DNA of 64,000 bases, taken from assembly GCF_040448675.1 (NCBI RefSeq), contig NZ_CP159289.1, positions 2,976,001-3,040,000 on the forward strand, in the 5' to 3' direction. The notes under the pieces were generated by a model. It was not told the DNA's origin, did no database searches, and saw only the letters and a program-made list of their open reading frames with translations. Position numbers and translations under genes: made by a program. Shown one piece after another: positions 9,240-18,675 of the stretch (position 1 is its first letter; the number at the start of each line of letters is the position of its first letter). The DNA is from Dyadobacter sp. 676 (lineage in GTDB: Bacteria > Bacteroidota > Bacteroidia > Cytophagales > Spirosomataceae).

Positions 9240-9750
9240 TATGAAACATCGACGGTCGGTTTTTGCATACATATTGCTGGGCGTGTTTCTGCTGGGCGGA
9301 GCGGCGTATTTCATCGCCTCTTTCCGGGACAGGAGCAAACCCGCCGAAATGCCTGCCCCGGCAGTACCCCGTCCGGTTTATAATAAAGAAGGCGAGGTCA
9401 CCTTCCTGAAAAAAGGTCGGCCTTTGACGAAAATCGAGGTTGAGATTGCAGAAAACGAGGCCGAGCGCGCCAAAGGTCTGATGTTCCGCTCTTACCTGCC
9501 CGATTCGGTAGGTATGCTTTTCATTTTTGAGCAGCCCGACGAGCATGCCTTCTGGATGAAGAACACATCCATTCCGTTGGACATTATATATGTAGGTCCG
9601 GACAAAAAAATCGTTTCCATCGCACAAAATACTCAACCGTATTCGGAAGAAAGCATTCCTCCGTATGGTCTGGTACAATATGTGGTAGAGGTCAATGCAG
9701 GTTTTACCAAGCGTAACAATATTCAATCAGGAGATGCCATTTCTTTCTAA
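9229..9750 (+). CDS. DUF192-domain exported protein
   Basis: A 173-residue protein with one N-terminal hydrophobic anchor (FAYILLGVFLLGGAAYFIA) and a C-terminal DUF192 domain from about residue 65: EIAENEAERAKGLMFRSYLPDSVGMLF, FWMKNTSIPLDIIYV, and VQYVVEVNAGF. The domain is a small beta fold common in secreted proteins; its biochemical role is not established. The ATG at 9229 overlaps the cysS end by 11 bases; the ATG at 9241, one base after the cysS stop, is equally good and shortens the protein by four residues. It overlaps or abuts the M28 gene downstream. Confidence 0.85.
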   Translation: MKNNMKHRRSVFAYILLGVFLLGGAAYFIASFRDRSKPAEMPAPAVPRPVYNKEGEVTFLKKGRPLTKIEVEIAENEAERAKGLMFRSYLPDSVGMLFIFEQPDEHAFWMKNTSIPLDIIYVGPDKKIVSIAQNTQPYSEESIPPYGLVQYVVEVNAGFTKRNNIQSGDAISF

Positions 9751-10768
9751 CAACTTGTTTTTTAGACGATTGCCGATCGCACTTGCGATCATCGCCGGAA
9801 TTTATGGCTGCAAAAGCAGCACCAGCTCCGAGCAAACGGCCGAACAAGCTCCGCCGGCACTTGTAAAAAGCGCGGATTTCAATGCCGACAGTGCTTTTCA
9901 GTTTGTGCAAAAACAAGTCGATTTCGGTGCACGCGTACCCAATACGCCCCCACACAGGGCCTGCGGCGATTACCTCGTGGCTACATTGAAAAAATATGGC
10001 TGGCAAGTGGTGGAGCAGCCTTTTACCGCCACCACATTCGACGGTACCAAGCTGAATGCACGGAACATTATCGGGAGTTTCAATCCCCAGGCAGCTAAGC
10101 GTATTCTGTTAGCCTCCCACTGGGATTCTCGGCCTTTTTCTGATCAGGATTCTTTGGTTAAAAACAAACCGGTCCTCGCAGCGAACGATGGCGCAAGCGG
10201 CATAGGTGTGTTACTTGAAATTGCACGGGTGCTTTCCAAAGAGGCGGCAAAGCCGGAAATCGGTGTGGATATTATCTTCTTCGACGCCGAAGACTGGGGC
10301 TCGTCCGGCTCGGAAGATAACGGCATGGAATACAGCGGCTTCTGCCTGGGCTCGCAGCATTGGGCCGCTAACAAGCATAATCCGAACTACACAGCCTATT
10401 TTGGAGTGTTGCTCGACATGGTAGGCGCGAAAGGGGCCACATTTCTCAAGGAAGGGTATTCCACCCAGATGGCCGGCGACGTAGTAAGGCAGGTATGGGC
10501 AACAGCCAGCCGCCTGGGATACAGCAACTATTTTATCGATGAAACCGGCGGCGCCATTACCGACGATCACGTCCCCGTGAATAAAGTGGCGCGCATTCCG
10601 ATGATCGACATCATCCATACCCGCCAGAACAATCCGTCCAAAACGTTCTTCGACCAGTGGCACACCACGCACGATACGATGGAAAACATCGATCCGAAGA
10701 CATTAAAGGCGGTCGGCCAGACGCTCATTCAGGTACTTTACCAGGAGGCACAGGACCAGCCGTTATAA
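9734..10768 (+). CDS. M28-family zinc peptidase or glutaminyl-cyclase-like lipoprotein
   Basis: With the start at 9734 the protein has 344 residues and begins with a lipoprotein signal (lipobox GIYGC, lipidated C26), so it is probably anchored in the envelope. A longer frame opens at 9695, but it would overlap DUF192 by 56 bases and spoil the signal peptide. The zinc-ligand motifs of the M28/glutaminyl cyclase fold occur in order: SHWDSRPF, ANDGASG, FFDAEDWG, LLDMVGAKG and WHTTHDT. The SHWDSRPFSDQD form is typical of the group that includes glutaminyl-peptide cyclotransferases, so N-terminal pyroglutamate formation is as plausible as aminopeptidase activity. A decanucleotide array starts 3 bases after its stop. 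Confidence 0.87.
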   Translation: MPFLSNNLFFRRLPIALAIIAGIYGCKSSTSSEQTAEQAPPALVKSADFNADSAFQFVQKQVDFGARVPNTPPHRACGDYLVATLKKYGWQVVEQPFTATTFDGTKLNARNIIGSFNPQAAKRILLASHWDSRPFSDQDSLVKNKPVLAANDGASGIGVLLEIARVLSKEAAKPEIGVDIIFFDAEDWGSSGSEDNGMEYSGFCLGSQHWAANKHNPNYTAYFGVLLDMVGAKGATFLKEGYSTQMAGDVVRQVWATASRLGYSNYFIDETGGAITDDHVPVNKVARIPMIDIIHTRQNNPSKTFFDQWHTTHDTMENIDPKTLKAVGQTLIQVLYQEAQDQPL

Positions 10769-10770
10769 GG

Positions 10771-11010
10771 GTCAAGTGTAGTCGGAAGTAGTCAGGTATA
10801 GTCAATTGTAGTCAGGTATTGTTATTAATTAATTATATCAACACTTGGCAATTCCGGACCATACTTGACAATACCTGGCTATACCTGACTATCTCTGGCA
10901 ACTCCTGACCACCTCCGACAATTCCCGACCATACCCGACTACCCCTGACAACACCTGACTACCTCCGACAATTCCCGACCATACTTGACAATCCCTGACA
11001 ACGCCCGACC
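10771..11010. repeat. Decanucleotide inverted array 1
   Basis: The left arm (10771-10830) has five clear units on a strict period of 10 (for example GTCAAGTGTA, GTCAGGTATA, GTCAGGTATT) and a degenerate sixth. An AT-rich centre (TTATTAATTAATTATATCA) follows. The right arm (10841-11010) has 17 units in exact 10-base register with consensus ATACCTGACH, the reverse complement of the left units. The array fills the convergent gap: it begins 3 bases after the M28 stop and ends 15 bases before the pbpC stop. It lacks spacers, so it is not a CRISPR. Confidence 0.9.
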
Positions 11011-11024
11011 AGGATCAACCCGCC

Positions 11025-13325
11025 CTACATGCGTTTGACGACAATCCAAACATCCGAATTCCGGCCTTTGTCGTCGCTGCACGACACTTTTACACTGCCA
11101 AGCGGCGGGCTTAGAAAAACGCTTTCCTGCGGCGGCGATTTTTGGTATAACTTATCATTAACATACCAATACACTTCCTGAACATCATTCGCGGCCTGAC
11201 ATGCGAGCTGGATTTGCTGCGGCTCATCTTTGCGAATGTAATATTCGCTTCCTTCGTGGGGACTAACGATCAATGGTGCGCCTTCGTGGAAAACCCTTTC
11301 GCATTGCGGATTATGGGGAGGGATTTTCTGGTAGGGCAGTTTTTGCAATTCATAGAAAGCAATCAGCTCCGGCGCGAGATTGGGGTAAGCCTTTTTTTCA
11401 AATCCTTTTTCAGGAAGGCAATAGGTACAATATGACATCTTTCCGACCGCATCGGTAAAAACCCAGCGCATATGCCGGCATTTCCGGTAGGCCGAAACAC
11501 CTAAAATATACTGATCCGGCACCTGATGGTCGCAGAAATCGGACGGGATGTCGCCGCTCACCGGACAAACGTTGCGGAGCGAAATGTTGGCCGGCGATTT
11601 ATACCAGCCTTTCGGTGAATTGTAATCCAGCGTATTGAAGATCGAAAACAGCAGCGGCGTGGCCGTATTGGCGCCGCTTAGCTCGGGCACGCCTTCGCCC
11701 GAAAAATTACCTACCCATACACCCACCGTGTACCGGCGGTTGTAACCGATGCTCCATGCATCCCGCTTGCCATAGGAGGTCCCGGTTTTCCAGGCGATCC
11801 GGGGCAAATGGAAGGTATTGGCAAAGTTCGTCGGCAAATCCGGCCTTGTAATCTGGGTGAGGATGCCTGTGGTGAGGAAAGTCGCTTCTTCGGAAAGGAT
11901 CGGATTTCCCTTTTTATCTAAAATATCGCCGTCCAAAAACCGAAGATTCCGTAGCTTTCCTACGTTGGCAAACGCAGCAAAAAGTCGCGTAAGCTCTTCC
12001 AGCGTGACCCCACAGCCGCCCAGAATCATCGAAAGACCGAGGTCCCTGGCTTGCTTGTCAACTGTCTTAAAACCGGCTTTACGAAGTTTGGCAATCAAAG
12101 CGGGTGTGCCGATATCTTTCAAAACTTTCACCGCCGGAATATTCAGCGAATTGGCCAATGCGAATTCGGTGGTTACCGCCCCGTTGAAATGCCTGTCAAA
12201 ATTTTCAGGTTCATAGCCGTTAAAATTACCCGGGACATCGTTCAATACTGATTTCGGTGTGATGATACCCGCGTCGAATGCGATAGCATATAATAATGGT
12301 TTCAAGGTGCTTCCCGGCGAACGCACCGCCCGCACGCCGTCGACCTGGCCGCCGTCGAAAGGATTGTCGAAATCCGCGGAACCGACGTAAGCCTCCACTT
12401 CCATGGTTTCGTTGTTCACAACGAGTACAGCGGCGTTGTGGATATTCATGGATTGCCTCCGGTTAATATAATTTCTCACCTGCTCTTCGATCTGGCTTTG
12501 CGCTTGCAAGTTAAGATTTGTGCGGATCACGGGCGTGTCAGGATTTTGCTGCCGAAGGCGGATGGAGAGGTGCGGCGCGAGGCGAGGGCTTTGAAGGCGG
12601 CGAATTTCCAACGGCTCGTTCAGTGCATCGCGGATCACATTCTGGTCGAAAAGGCCGGCTTCTTCAAAACGTTTCAGCCAGTTGTTCCTCGCCTGGCGCA
12701 GGGCGTCGTTTCGCGTGCCCGGGCGCAGGCTTGAAGGCCGGTTAGGCACGATCGTCAATGCTGTGATTTCGGAGAGGCTCAGCAGCTGCGGCGCCTTGCC
12801 GAAATAAAACAACGAGGCGGCCTTTATGCCTTCGATGTTTCCTCCATAGGGAACCAGGTTTAGATAAAATTGGAGGATTTCGTCTTTGGAATAATGCATT
12901 TCCAGTTGAAACGCATGCCACATTTCCACTACCTTATTTAAATAAGTCCGCGGACGCGGGTCCATCAGGCGCACCACCTGCATGGTGATCGTGGATGCGC
13001 CAGAAGTTCTTCTGCCCGAGAATGCATTCCTGGCCGCCGCACGCACCACCGCAAACGGGTTCACGCCTGGATGATAGTAGAAATACTGATCTTCTTTATA
13101 AATCAACGTTTTACGGAGCAACGGCGTGATTTCGTTCACATTGGAATACAGCCGCCATTTATCTTCCTTACTCAAAAAAGCATGAATGACGCGGCCTTTC
13201 CGATCGGTAATCTGCGTCGCATAATGGATATCCGGATTGAACGGAAACGCAAAGTCGAGCGCTATGAAAACGGTGATGAGGCAGACCAATGCCAACAACG
13301 CTTTTCTAACCCTGCTATGCTTCAT
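11025..13325 (-). CDS. pbpC: Penicillin-binding protein 1C
   Basis: A 766-residue bifunctional peptidoglycan synthase anchored by one N-terminal membrane helix (about residues 8-25). The glycosyltransferase domain has E78 in YKEDQYFYYHPGVNP and the ASTITMQVVRL motif. The transpeptidase domain has S339-T-L-K342, S393-L-N395 and K513-T-G515. The C-terminal region after about residue 670 is the small BiPBP_C beta domain typical of PBP1C. In many bacteria pbpC neighbours an alpha-2-macroglobulin gene; none is present here. The gene is divergent from glpK and convergent with the M28 gene across repeat array 1. Confidence 0.94.
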   Translation of the reverse strand: MKHSRVRKALLALVCLITVFIALDFAFPFNPDIHYATQITDRKGRVIHAFLSKEDKWRLYSNVNEITPLLRKTLIYKEDQYFYYHPGVNPFAVVRAAARNAFSGRRTSGASTITMQVVRLMDPRPRTYLNKVVEMWHAFQLEMHYSKDEILQFYLNLVPYGGNIEGIKAASLFYFGKAPQLLSLSEITALTIVPNRPSSLRPGTRNDALRQARNNWLKRFEEAGLFDQNVIRDALNEPLEIRRLQSPRLAPHLSIRLRQQNPDTPVIRTNLNLQAQSQIEEQVRNYINRRQSMNIHNAAVLVVNNETMEVEAYVGSADFDNPFDGGQVDGVRAVRSPGSTLKPLLYAIAFDAGIITPKSVLNDVPGNFNGYEPENFDRHFNGAVTTEFALANSLNIPAVKVLKDIGTPALIAKLRKAGFKTVDKQARDLGLSMILGGCGVTLEELTRLFAAFANVGKLRNLRFLDGDILDKKGNPILSEEATFLTTGILTQITRPDLPTNFANTFHLPRIAWKTGTSYGKRDAWSIGYNRRYTVGVWVGNFSGEGVPELSGANTATPLLFSIFNTLDYNSPKGWYKSPANISLRNVCPVSGDIPSDFCDHQVPDQYILGVSAYRKCRHMRWVFTDAVGKMSYCTYCLPEKGFEKKAYPNLAPELIAFYELQKLPYQKIPPHNPQCERVFHEGAPLIVSPHEGSEYYIRKDEPQQIQLACQAANDVQEVYWYVNDKLYQKSPPQESVFLSPPLGSVKVSCSDDKGRNSDVWIVVKRM

Positions 13326-13489
13326 GAGAGGATTTCCTGAAATTACTTAGTGTATCCGTAAATATAGGCAACGCCGTCGTGCCGTTTTCATGTGTTCCGT
13401 TCAATAAAATCGCGGCTGTATTTGTGCCGCTCGGTTAATTTTCCCTATTTACTTGCTTTACTACAAATAAAATCAATCATAATACCATT

Positions 13490-14989
13490 ATGTCCAAATA
13501 CATTGCCGCCATCGACCAGGGAACCACCAGCACACGCTGCATACTTTTCAACAAACAAGGGAATATCGTTTCGGTAGGACAAAAGGAGCACGAACAGATT
13601 TACCCACGTCCGGGTTGGGTCGAGCATAATCCCACGGAAATATGGAAAAACACCCTTGAAGTGATCGCTCTGGCGCGTATTAATGTATCGGCACACGCGT
13701 CGGACATCGCGGCGCTGGGTATTACCAACCAGCGTGAAACGACGGTCGTCTGGAACAAACGGACCGGCAAGCCCTATTACAATGCATTGGTCTGGCAAGA
13801 CACCCGCACCACCGACCTTGTCGCGAAATATGAAAAGGAAGGCGGGCTCAACCAGTTCCGGGATATTACCGGCCTGCCTGTTTCGACCTATTTCAGTGGT
13901 TTGAAACTAAAATGGTTGCTGGAAAATGTCGCGGGCATCCGCGAGGACGCCGAGAAAGGTGAGGCGATTTTCGGGAATATCGACACTTTCCTCATCTGGC
14001 ACCTTACCGGCGGCACGCACGGCGGCATTCACGTCACCGACGTAACCAACGCAAGCCGTACACAACTTATGAACCTCCGTACGCTGCAATGGGACAAGTC
14101 CATGCTCGCGGCATACAATATCCCCGAAACGATGCTGCCGGCCATAAAAAGCAGCAGCGAAATATATGGATACGCCACCCACGAAGTGCTTCCGGGTGTG
14201 CCTGTGGCCGGCGACCTGGGCGATCAGCACGCCGCATTGGTAGGGCAAACCTGCTTCGAACCCGGAATGGCCAAGAATACCTATGGCACCGGCTGCTTTC
14301 TGGTCATGAATACGGGTAACGAACTGAAAACCTCCGAAAACGGCCTGCTAACCACCATTTCCTACAAATTCGGCGACCAGCCGGTGCAATACGCTCTGGA
14401 AGGAAGCGTGGCCGTCACGGGTGCGCTTGTGCAATGGCTGCGCGACAACCTGGGCCTGATCCGGAACAGCAGCGACATAGAACCGCTTGCCCGGACCGTC
14501 GAAGACAACGGCGGCGCCTATTTCGTACCTGCATTTTCCGGCTTGTATGCACCCTACTGGCGCAACGACGCGCGCGGCGTCATAGCCGGCCTGACGCGCT
14601 ATGTGACCAAAGGGCATATTGCCCGCGCGGTACTGGAAGCGACTGCTTATCAGACCGTCGACGTAGTCCGCGCGATGGAGCAGGACTCCGCCATTCGGCT
14701 CTCCAGTCTTCGAGTGGACGGCGGTATGGTGCATAACCAGCTGCTGATGCAATTTCAATCCGATATTCTCAACACGCAGGTTGTGTCCCCGGCTGTTGCC
14801 GAAACTACCGCATTGGGAGCCGCCTACGCCGCCGGATTGGCCGTGGGATATTGGCCGAGCACCGAGGATTTGAAGAAAAACTGGGCGGTAGCGCATACCT
14901 GGAACCCGAATATGGCCGAAGAAAAGCGCAATGCCTATTACAAAGGCTGGAAGAAGGCGGTTACGAAGTCGTATGACTGGATTGATTAG
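13490..14989 (+). CDS. glpK: Glycerol kinase
   Basis: A 499-residue FGGY kinase that makes glycerol-3-phosphate. It opens with [16 protein letters not shown] (phosphate loop) and contains [34 protein letters not shown] and the C-terminal signature region [21 protein letters not shown]. The length equals that of the family. No glpF or glpD is adjacent; the secreted GDPD at 5.3-6.1 kb is the only functionally related gene in view. Its 3' end runs directly into repeat array 2. Confidence 0.97.
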   Translation: MSKYIAAIDQGTTSTRCILFNKQGNIVSVGQKEHEQIYPRPGWVEHNPTEIWKNTLEVIALARINVSAHASDIAALGITNQRETTVVWNKRTGKPYYNALVWQDTRTTDLVAKYEKEGGLNQFRDITGLPVSTYFSGLKLKWLLENVAGIREDAEKGEAIFGNIDTFLIWHLTGGTHGGIHVTDVTNASRTQLMNLRTLQWDKSMLAAYNIPETMLPAIKSSSEIYGYATHEVLPGVPVAGDLGDQHAALVGQTCFEPGMAKNTYGTGCFLVMNTGNELKTSENGLLTTISYKFGDQPVQYALEGSVAVTGALVQWLRDNLGLIRNSSDIEPLARTVEDNGGAYFVPAFSGLYAPYWRNDARGVIAGLTRYVTKGHIARAVLEATAYQTVDVVRAMEQDSAIRLSSLRVDGGMVHNQLLMQFQSDILNTQVVSPAVAETTALGAAYAAGLAVGYWPSTEDLKKNWAVAHTWNPNMAEEKRNAYYKGWKKAVTKSYDWID

Positions 14990-15000
14990 TGGCGTGTTTT

Positions 15001-15280
15001 GTCGGGAATGGTCAGGCATGGTCATTTGTAGTCAAGTATTGTCAAGTATAGTCAGGGATTGACAGGTGTGGTCATTTGTTGTCAAGTATTGTCATTAATA
15101 GTAGGTGTGGTTGGGAATTGAAAACAAAATTTTTCCTTTCTCCGCTACAAATGACCATACGTGACTACTCCCGACCATATCTGACCACACTTGGTTAACA
15201 GTGACCATACCTGACAACAAATGACTACTCCTGTCAATCCCTGACTATACTTGACTACAAATGACCATGCCTGACAACCG
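15001..15280. repeat. Decanucleotide inverted array 2, long stem
   Basis: Twelve left-arm units (15001-15120) and thirteen right-arm units (15151-15280) in 10-base register flank an A/T-rich centre. The 28 bases at 15011-15038 pair perfectly with 15248-15275. The next 18 bases at 15049-15066 pair perfectly with 15230-15247. The only interruption is one unpaired 10-base unit on the left (15039-15048), so the arms differ by one whole repeat unit. It starts 12 bases after the glpK stop; on the plus strand a run of six T residues (15293-15298) follows, so it could double as a terminator. The remaining 15299-15381 leader of the exonuclease gene shows nothing recognisable. Confidence 0.92.
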
Positions 15281-15381
15281 CCGGACTAACGCTTTTTTAT
15301 AATCTGTATAAACAAGCCCATTCCTTGCGCTATCCCACCGTTCACCTTAACTTCGCGGTGCCAAATCAACCTTAGTAACCC

Positions 15382-16191
15382 ATGCATACCCTCCATCTCA
15401 AAAAGCCCCTTGCTTTTTTTGATCTTGAGACAACTGGAGTCAACATCGTCCGCGACCGCATTGTAGAGATTTCCGTTGTGAAAGCATTGGTGAACGGCGA
15501 AACCGAAATCCGCACGCGGCGTATTAATCCTGAAATGCCTATCCCGCTCGAAAGCAGCCTGATACACGGCATTTATGACGAAGACGTCAAAGACGCTCCC
15601 ACATTCAAAAGCATTGCAAAAAACCTGGCGGCCTTCCTCGAAGGCTGCGATCTGGCTGGTTTCAACAGCAACCGCTTCGACATTCCGATGCTTGTCGAAG
15701 AATTCCTGCGCGTGGGTGTGGATTTCGATATCAAGAACCGCCGGATGGTCGATGTGCAGCGCATTTACCACATGATGGAGCCTCGCAACCTCGCAGCGGC
15801 CTACAAATATTATTGCGGCAAAACGCTCGACAACGCCCACAGCGCCGAGGCCGATACCATTGCCACATTTGAAATTTTGCAAGGACAAATCGAACGCTAT
15901 CAAGGTGTTACGATAGTCGATTCGCATGGCAACGTGACCGAGCCGATCAAAAACGACATCGCCGTACTGCACGAACTGACCGCGTCGAAAATCGTAGACT
16001 TCGCGGGCCGGATGGTGTATAACGACAAGGGCGAGGAAGTTTTCAATTTTGGCAAGCACAATGGCAAACGCGTAGCCGACATCCTTAAAAACGAACCGTC
16101 GTTCTTCGACTGGATGATGAAAGGAGAGTTCCCGCTCGACACTAAACGGAAATTGACGGAGATTAAATTGAGGGGATTAACCCAACGCTGA
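15382..16191 (+). CDS. DnaQ-like DEDDh 3'-5' exonuclease
   Basis: A 269-residue exonuclease of the DnaQ/RNase T type. The catalytic set is D14 and E16 in FFDLETTG, D100 in FNSNRFDIPML, and H153 and D158 in HSAEADT, giving the DEDDh order. Residues about 215-269 (FNFGKHNGKRVADILKNEP, FFDWMMKGEFP) form the small C-terminal module that often follows this nuclease in Bacteroidota. It may act in proofreading or in trimming DNA or RNA; it is separate from DNA polymerase III alpha. It is transcribed alone, because a clear promoter for nuoK follows. Confidence 0.88.
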   Translation: MHTLHLKKPLAFFDLETTGVNIVRDRIVEISVVKALVNGETEIRTRRINPEMPIPLESSLIHGIYDEDVKDAPTFKSIAKNLAAFLEGCDLAGFNSNRFDIPMLVEEFLRVGVDFDIKNRRMVDVQRIYHMMEPRNLAAAYKYYCGKTLDNAHSAEADTIATFEILQGQIERYQGVTIVDSHGNVTEPIKNDIAVLHELTASKIVDFAGRMVYNDKGEEVFNFGKHNGKRVADILKNEPSFFDWMMKGEFPLDTKRKLTEIKLRGLTQR

Positions 16192-16208
16192 CATAATCTC
16201 GGCTCAGG

Positions 16209-16239
16209 TTTGAGTAAGTAGTAATTATGTCTATTTTTG
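16209..16239 (+). promoter_or_regulatory. Full Bacteroidota promoter of nuoKLMN
   Basis: TTTG at 16209-16212, a 19-base spacer and TATTTTTG at 16232-16239 match the TTTG-N19-TAnnTTTG consensus at every fixed position. Initiation would fall near 16245, about 50 bases before nuoK. A second TATTTTTG lies at 16249-16256 without a partner. Confidence 0.75.
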
Positions 16240-16293
16240 CCTGAAATCTATTTTTGACTATTTTAACCGGATATCCAATAAGGTAAACCTGCT

Positions 16294-16647
16294 ATGATCC
16301 CAAACCCCACCATGCCAGAGGTTAACATACCAGCGGTTATTCAAAATATCCCACTTCAAAGCTATTTAATTCTCAGCACCTTACTATTTGTAATCGGCAT
16401 TATCGGTGTGCTTACGCGCAGGAATGCGATTATCATTTTCATGTCGATTGAATTGATGCTGAATGCCGCAAACCTGCTGCTGATCGCATTCTCTTCATAC
16501 CGGTCCGATCCTTCCGCACAGGTTTTCGTATTCTTTATTATGGCCGTAGCAGCCGCCGAAGTAGCCGTGGGGCTCGCCATTATCGTAATGATTTACCGCA
16601 ACACCAGAAATACGGATATCGGGTTCCTCAACAAGCTGAAATGGTAA
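16294..16647 (+). CDS. nuoK: NADH-quinone oxidoreductase subunit K
   Basis: A 117-residue three-helix membrane subunit of complex I, related to the MrpC antiporter. The helix with the conserved glutamate is FMSIELMLNAANLLLIAF, and the third helix FFIMAVAAAEVAVGLAIIV carries the second conserved glutamate; both belong to the proton-conducting membrane arm. The ATG at 16312 (MPEVNIP) is an alternative start six codons in. It is the first gene of a four-gene group directly behind a good promoter, with nuoL 54 bases downstream. Confidence 0.94.
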   Translation: MIPNPTMPEVNIPAVIQNIPLQSYLILSTLLFVIGIIGVLTRRNAIIIFMSIELMLNAANLLLIAFSSYRSDPSAQVFVFFIMAVAAAEVAVGLAIIVMIYRNTRNTDIGFLNKLKW

Positions 16648-16701
16648 GATTTCGGCGCACTAACCGGTCAAAACCAAGAGATTAAAGATTAAAAAATAGA
16701 C

Positions 16702-18621
16702 ATGTCTGCATCATTACTCATCCTGATTCCGCTGTTGCCGCTCGCAGGCTTTCTGATCAACGGAATCGGATTTCCCAACATCCCCAAAGGCGCAGTAGGC
16801 ATTATCGGAACTTTGGCGGTGGTGGCCAGCTTCGCGCTGTCGGTCATGACGTTCAATGCGTTCGTTACCTCGGGCAGTCAGCCGTTTATAGTACCGCTCT
16901 TCGACTGGATCACCGTCGGCGACCTTAATATCCCGTTCTCCTTCCAGGTCGACCAGCTTTCGTTGCTGATGCTGATGATCATCACCGGCGTAGGTTCGCT
17001 GATCCACATTTATTCGATCGGCTACATGCATCACGATTCAGGTTTTGGTAAATTTTTCGCTTATCTGAACCTGTTTTTGTTTTTCATGCTCCTGCTGGTG
17101 CTTGGCTCGAACTACGTAATCATGTTCATCGGCTGGGAAGGTGTGGGACTTTGCTCTTACCTACTCATCGGCTTCTGGAACAAGAACACCAGCTACAACA
17201 ATGCAGCCCGTAAAGCATTCATCATGAACCGTGTAGGAGACCTCGGTTTCCTGCTGGGTATCTTCACGATCATTGCTACGTTCGGTTCGGTCGAATACTC
17301 GGAGGTTTTCAGCAAAGCGGCCGCCGGTTTCCAGGTAGGCGATCCGGTGATAATTACCATTACGCTGTTTCTTTTTGTGGGTGCGATGGGTAAATCGGCA
17401 CAGATACCGCTGTATACCTGGCTCCCCGACGCGATGGCCGGCCCGACGCCCGTTTCGGCCCTGATCCACGCCGCTACGATGGTTACCGCGGGCATTTACA
17501 TGGTGATCCGATCCAACGTGCTCTATTCATTGGCGCCTTCAACCCTCGAAATCGTGGGCATTATCGGTGGCGCTACCGCATTGTTCGCCGCTTCGATCGG
17601 CCTTTTACAAAACGACATCAAGAAAGTACTGGCATATTCCACAGTTAGTCAGCTGGGTTATATGTTTATGGCCCTGGGCGTGATGGCCTATTCGGCATCC
17701 ATGTTCCATGTAATCACCCATGCATTCTTCAAGGCATTGCTCTTCCTCGGCGCCGGTAGCGTGATCCACGCCATGTCCGACGAGCAGGATATCCGGTCGA
17801 TGGGTGGTTTGAGAAAAAAATTGCCTGTTACGTTCATTACATTCTTTTTCGGAACCTGGGCAATTTCAGGTATCCCGCCACTTGCAGGTTTCTTCTCGAA
17901 AGATGAAATCCTTGCCCACGTTTTTGAACACAACAAAATCCTGTGGGTAATCGGTGTGCTGGGCTCGATCATGACTTCCTTCTATATGTTCCGCCTGTTG
18001 TTCCTGACATTCTTCGGGACCTTCCGCGGCACGCACGAGCAGGAGCACCATTTGCACGAATCACCTGCTTCGATGACCATTCCGTTGATCATCCTCGCCA
18101 TTCTTTCTGCCCTGGGTGGTTTCATCGGTGTTCCTGAGGCATTGCACGGGTCGCACCAGTTGGCCCAGTTCATGAGCCCGTTGTATGATCTGGCCAAAAC
18201 TGCAAATCCGGCTGCGTTCGAGCATACTTCCCTTTCGCATTCGGAAGAATATATGCTGATGGCGATTTCAGTTGCTGCTGCATTGATTTCCGCCATCGCC
18301 GCTTATGTGATGTACGTACAAAAAGGTGCGGTACCAGCCCCCGATTCAGAAGAAAAATCAGGCTTGCAGCGTGTGGTTTATAACAAGTATTATGTCGACG
18401 AACTATACGATGCGGTATTTGTAAAACCAATCAAAACGCTTTCCAACATCCTGTACAGCTTCGGCGAGATCACGATCGATTTGATCATCGAGGCGTTTAC
18501 CGGGCTGGTCAACCTGATAGCGAAGCTATTGAGAAAAACACAAACCGGCTCCACCGGCGAATATGTGTTCGCGATGGTGATAGGTATCGTGTTGATATTA
18601 TTCTGGAAGCTGTTACTCTGA
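16702..18621 (+). CDS. nuoL: NADH-quinone oxidoreductase subunit L
   Basis: A 639-residue antiporter-like subunit with about 15-16 membrane helices, one of three proton channels of complex I. Typical segments are MFIGWEGVGLCSYLLIGFW (with the key glutamate), YTWLPDAMAGPTPVSALIHAATMVTAGIY and STVSQLGYMFMALG. The C-terminus carries the long lateral helix and a final anchor (VFAMVIGIVLILFWKLLL). It lies between nuoK and nuoM with short gaps. Confidence 0.97.
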   Translation: MSASLLILIPLLPLAGFLINGIGFPNIPKGAVGIIGTLAVVASFALSVMTFNAFVTSGSQPFIVPLFDWITVGDLNIPFSFQVDQLSLLMLMIITGVGSLIHIYSIGYMHHDSGFGKFFAYLNLFLFFMLLLVLGSNYVIMFIGWEGVGLCSYLLIGFWNKNTSYNNAARKAFIMNRVGDLGFLLGIFTIIATFGSVEYSEVFSKAAAGFQVGDPVIITITLFLFVGAMGKSAQIPLYTWLPDAMAGPTPVSALIHAATMVTAGIYMVIRSNVLYSLAPSTLEIVGIIGGATALFAASIGLLQNDIKKVLAYSTVSQLGYMFMALGVMAYSASMFHVITHAFFKALLFLGAGSVIHAMSDEQDIRSMGGLRKKLPVTFITFFFGTWAISGIPPLAGFFSKDEILAHVFEHNKILWVIGVLGSIMTSFYMFRLLFLTFFGTFRGTHEQEHHLHESPASMTIPLIILAILSALGGFIGVPEALHGSHQLAQFMSPLYDLAKTANPAAFEHTSLSHSEEYMLMAISVAAALISAIAAYVMYVQKGAVPAPDSEEKSGLQRVVYNKYYVDELYDAVFVKPIKTLSNILYSFGEITIDLIIEAFTGLVNLIAKLLRKTQTGSTGEYVFAMVIGIVLILFWKLLL

Positions 18622-18675
18622 TCCGATCATTCATCAATCCGTTCAATACTAGTTTCGGACCGTCGACTTGAAAAT

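Noticed and set aside
15286..16059. 257-codon minus-strand frame over the exonuclease
   Set aside because: It is antisense to a gene with complete catalytic motifs.
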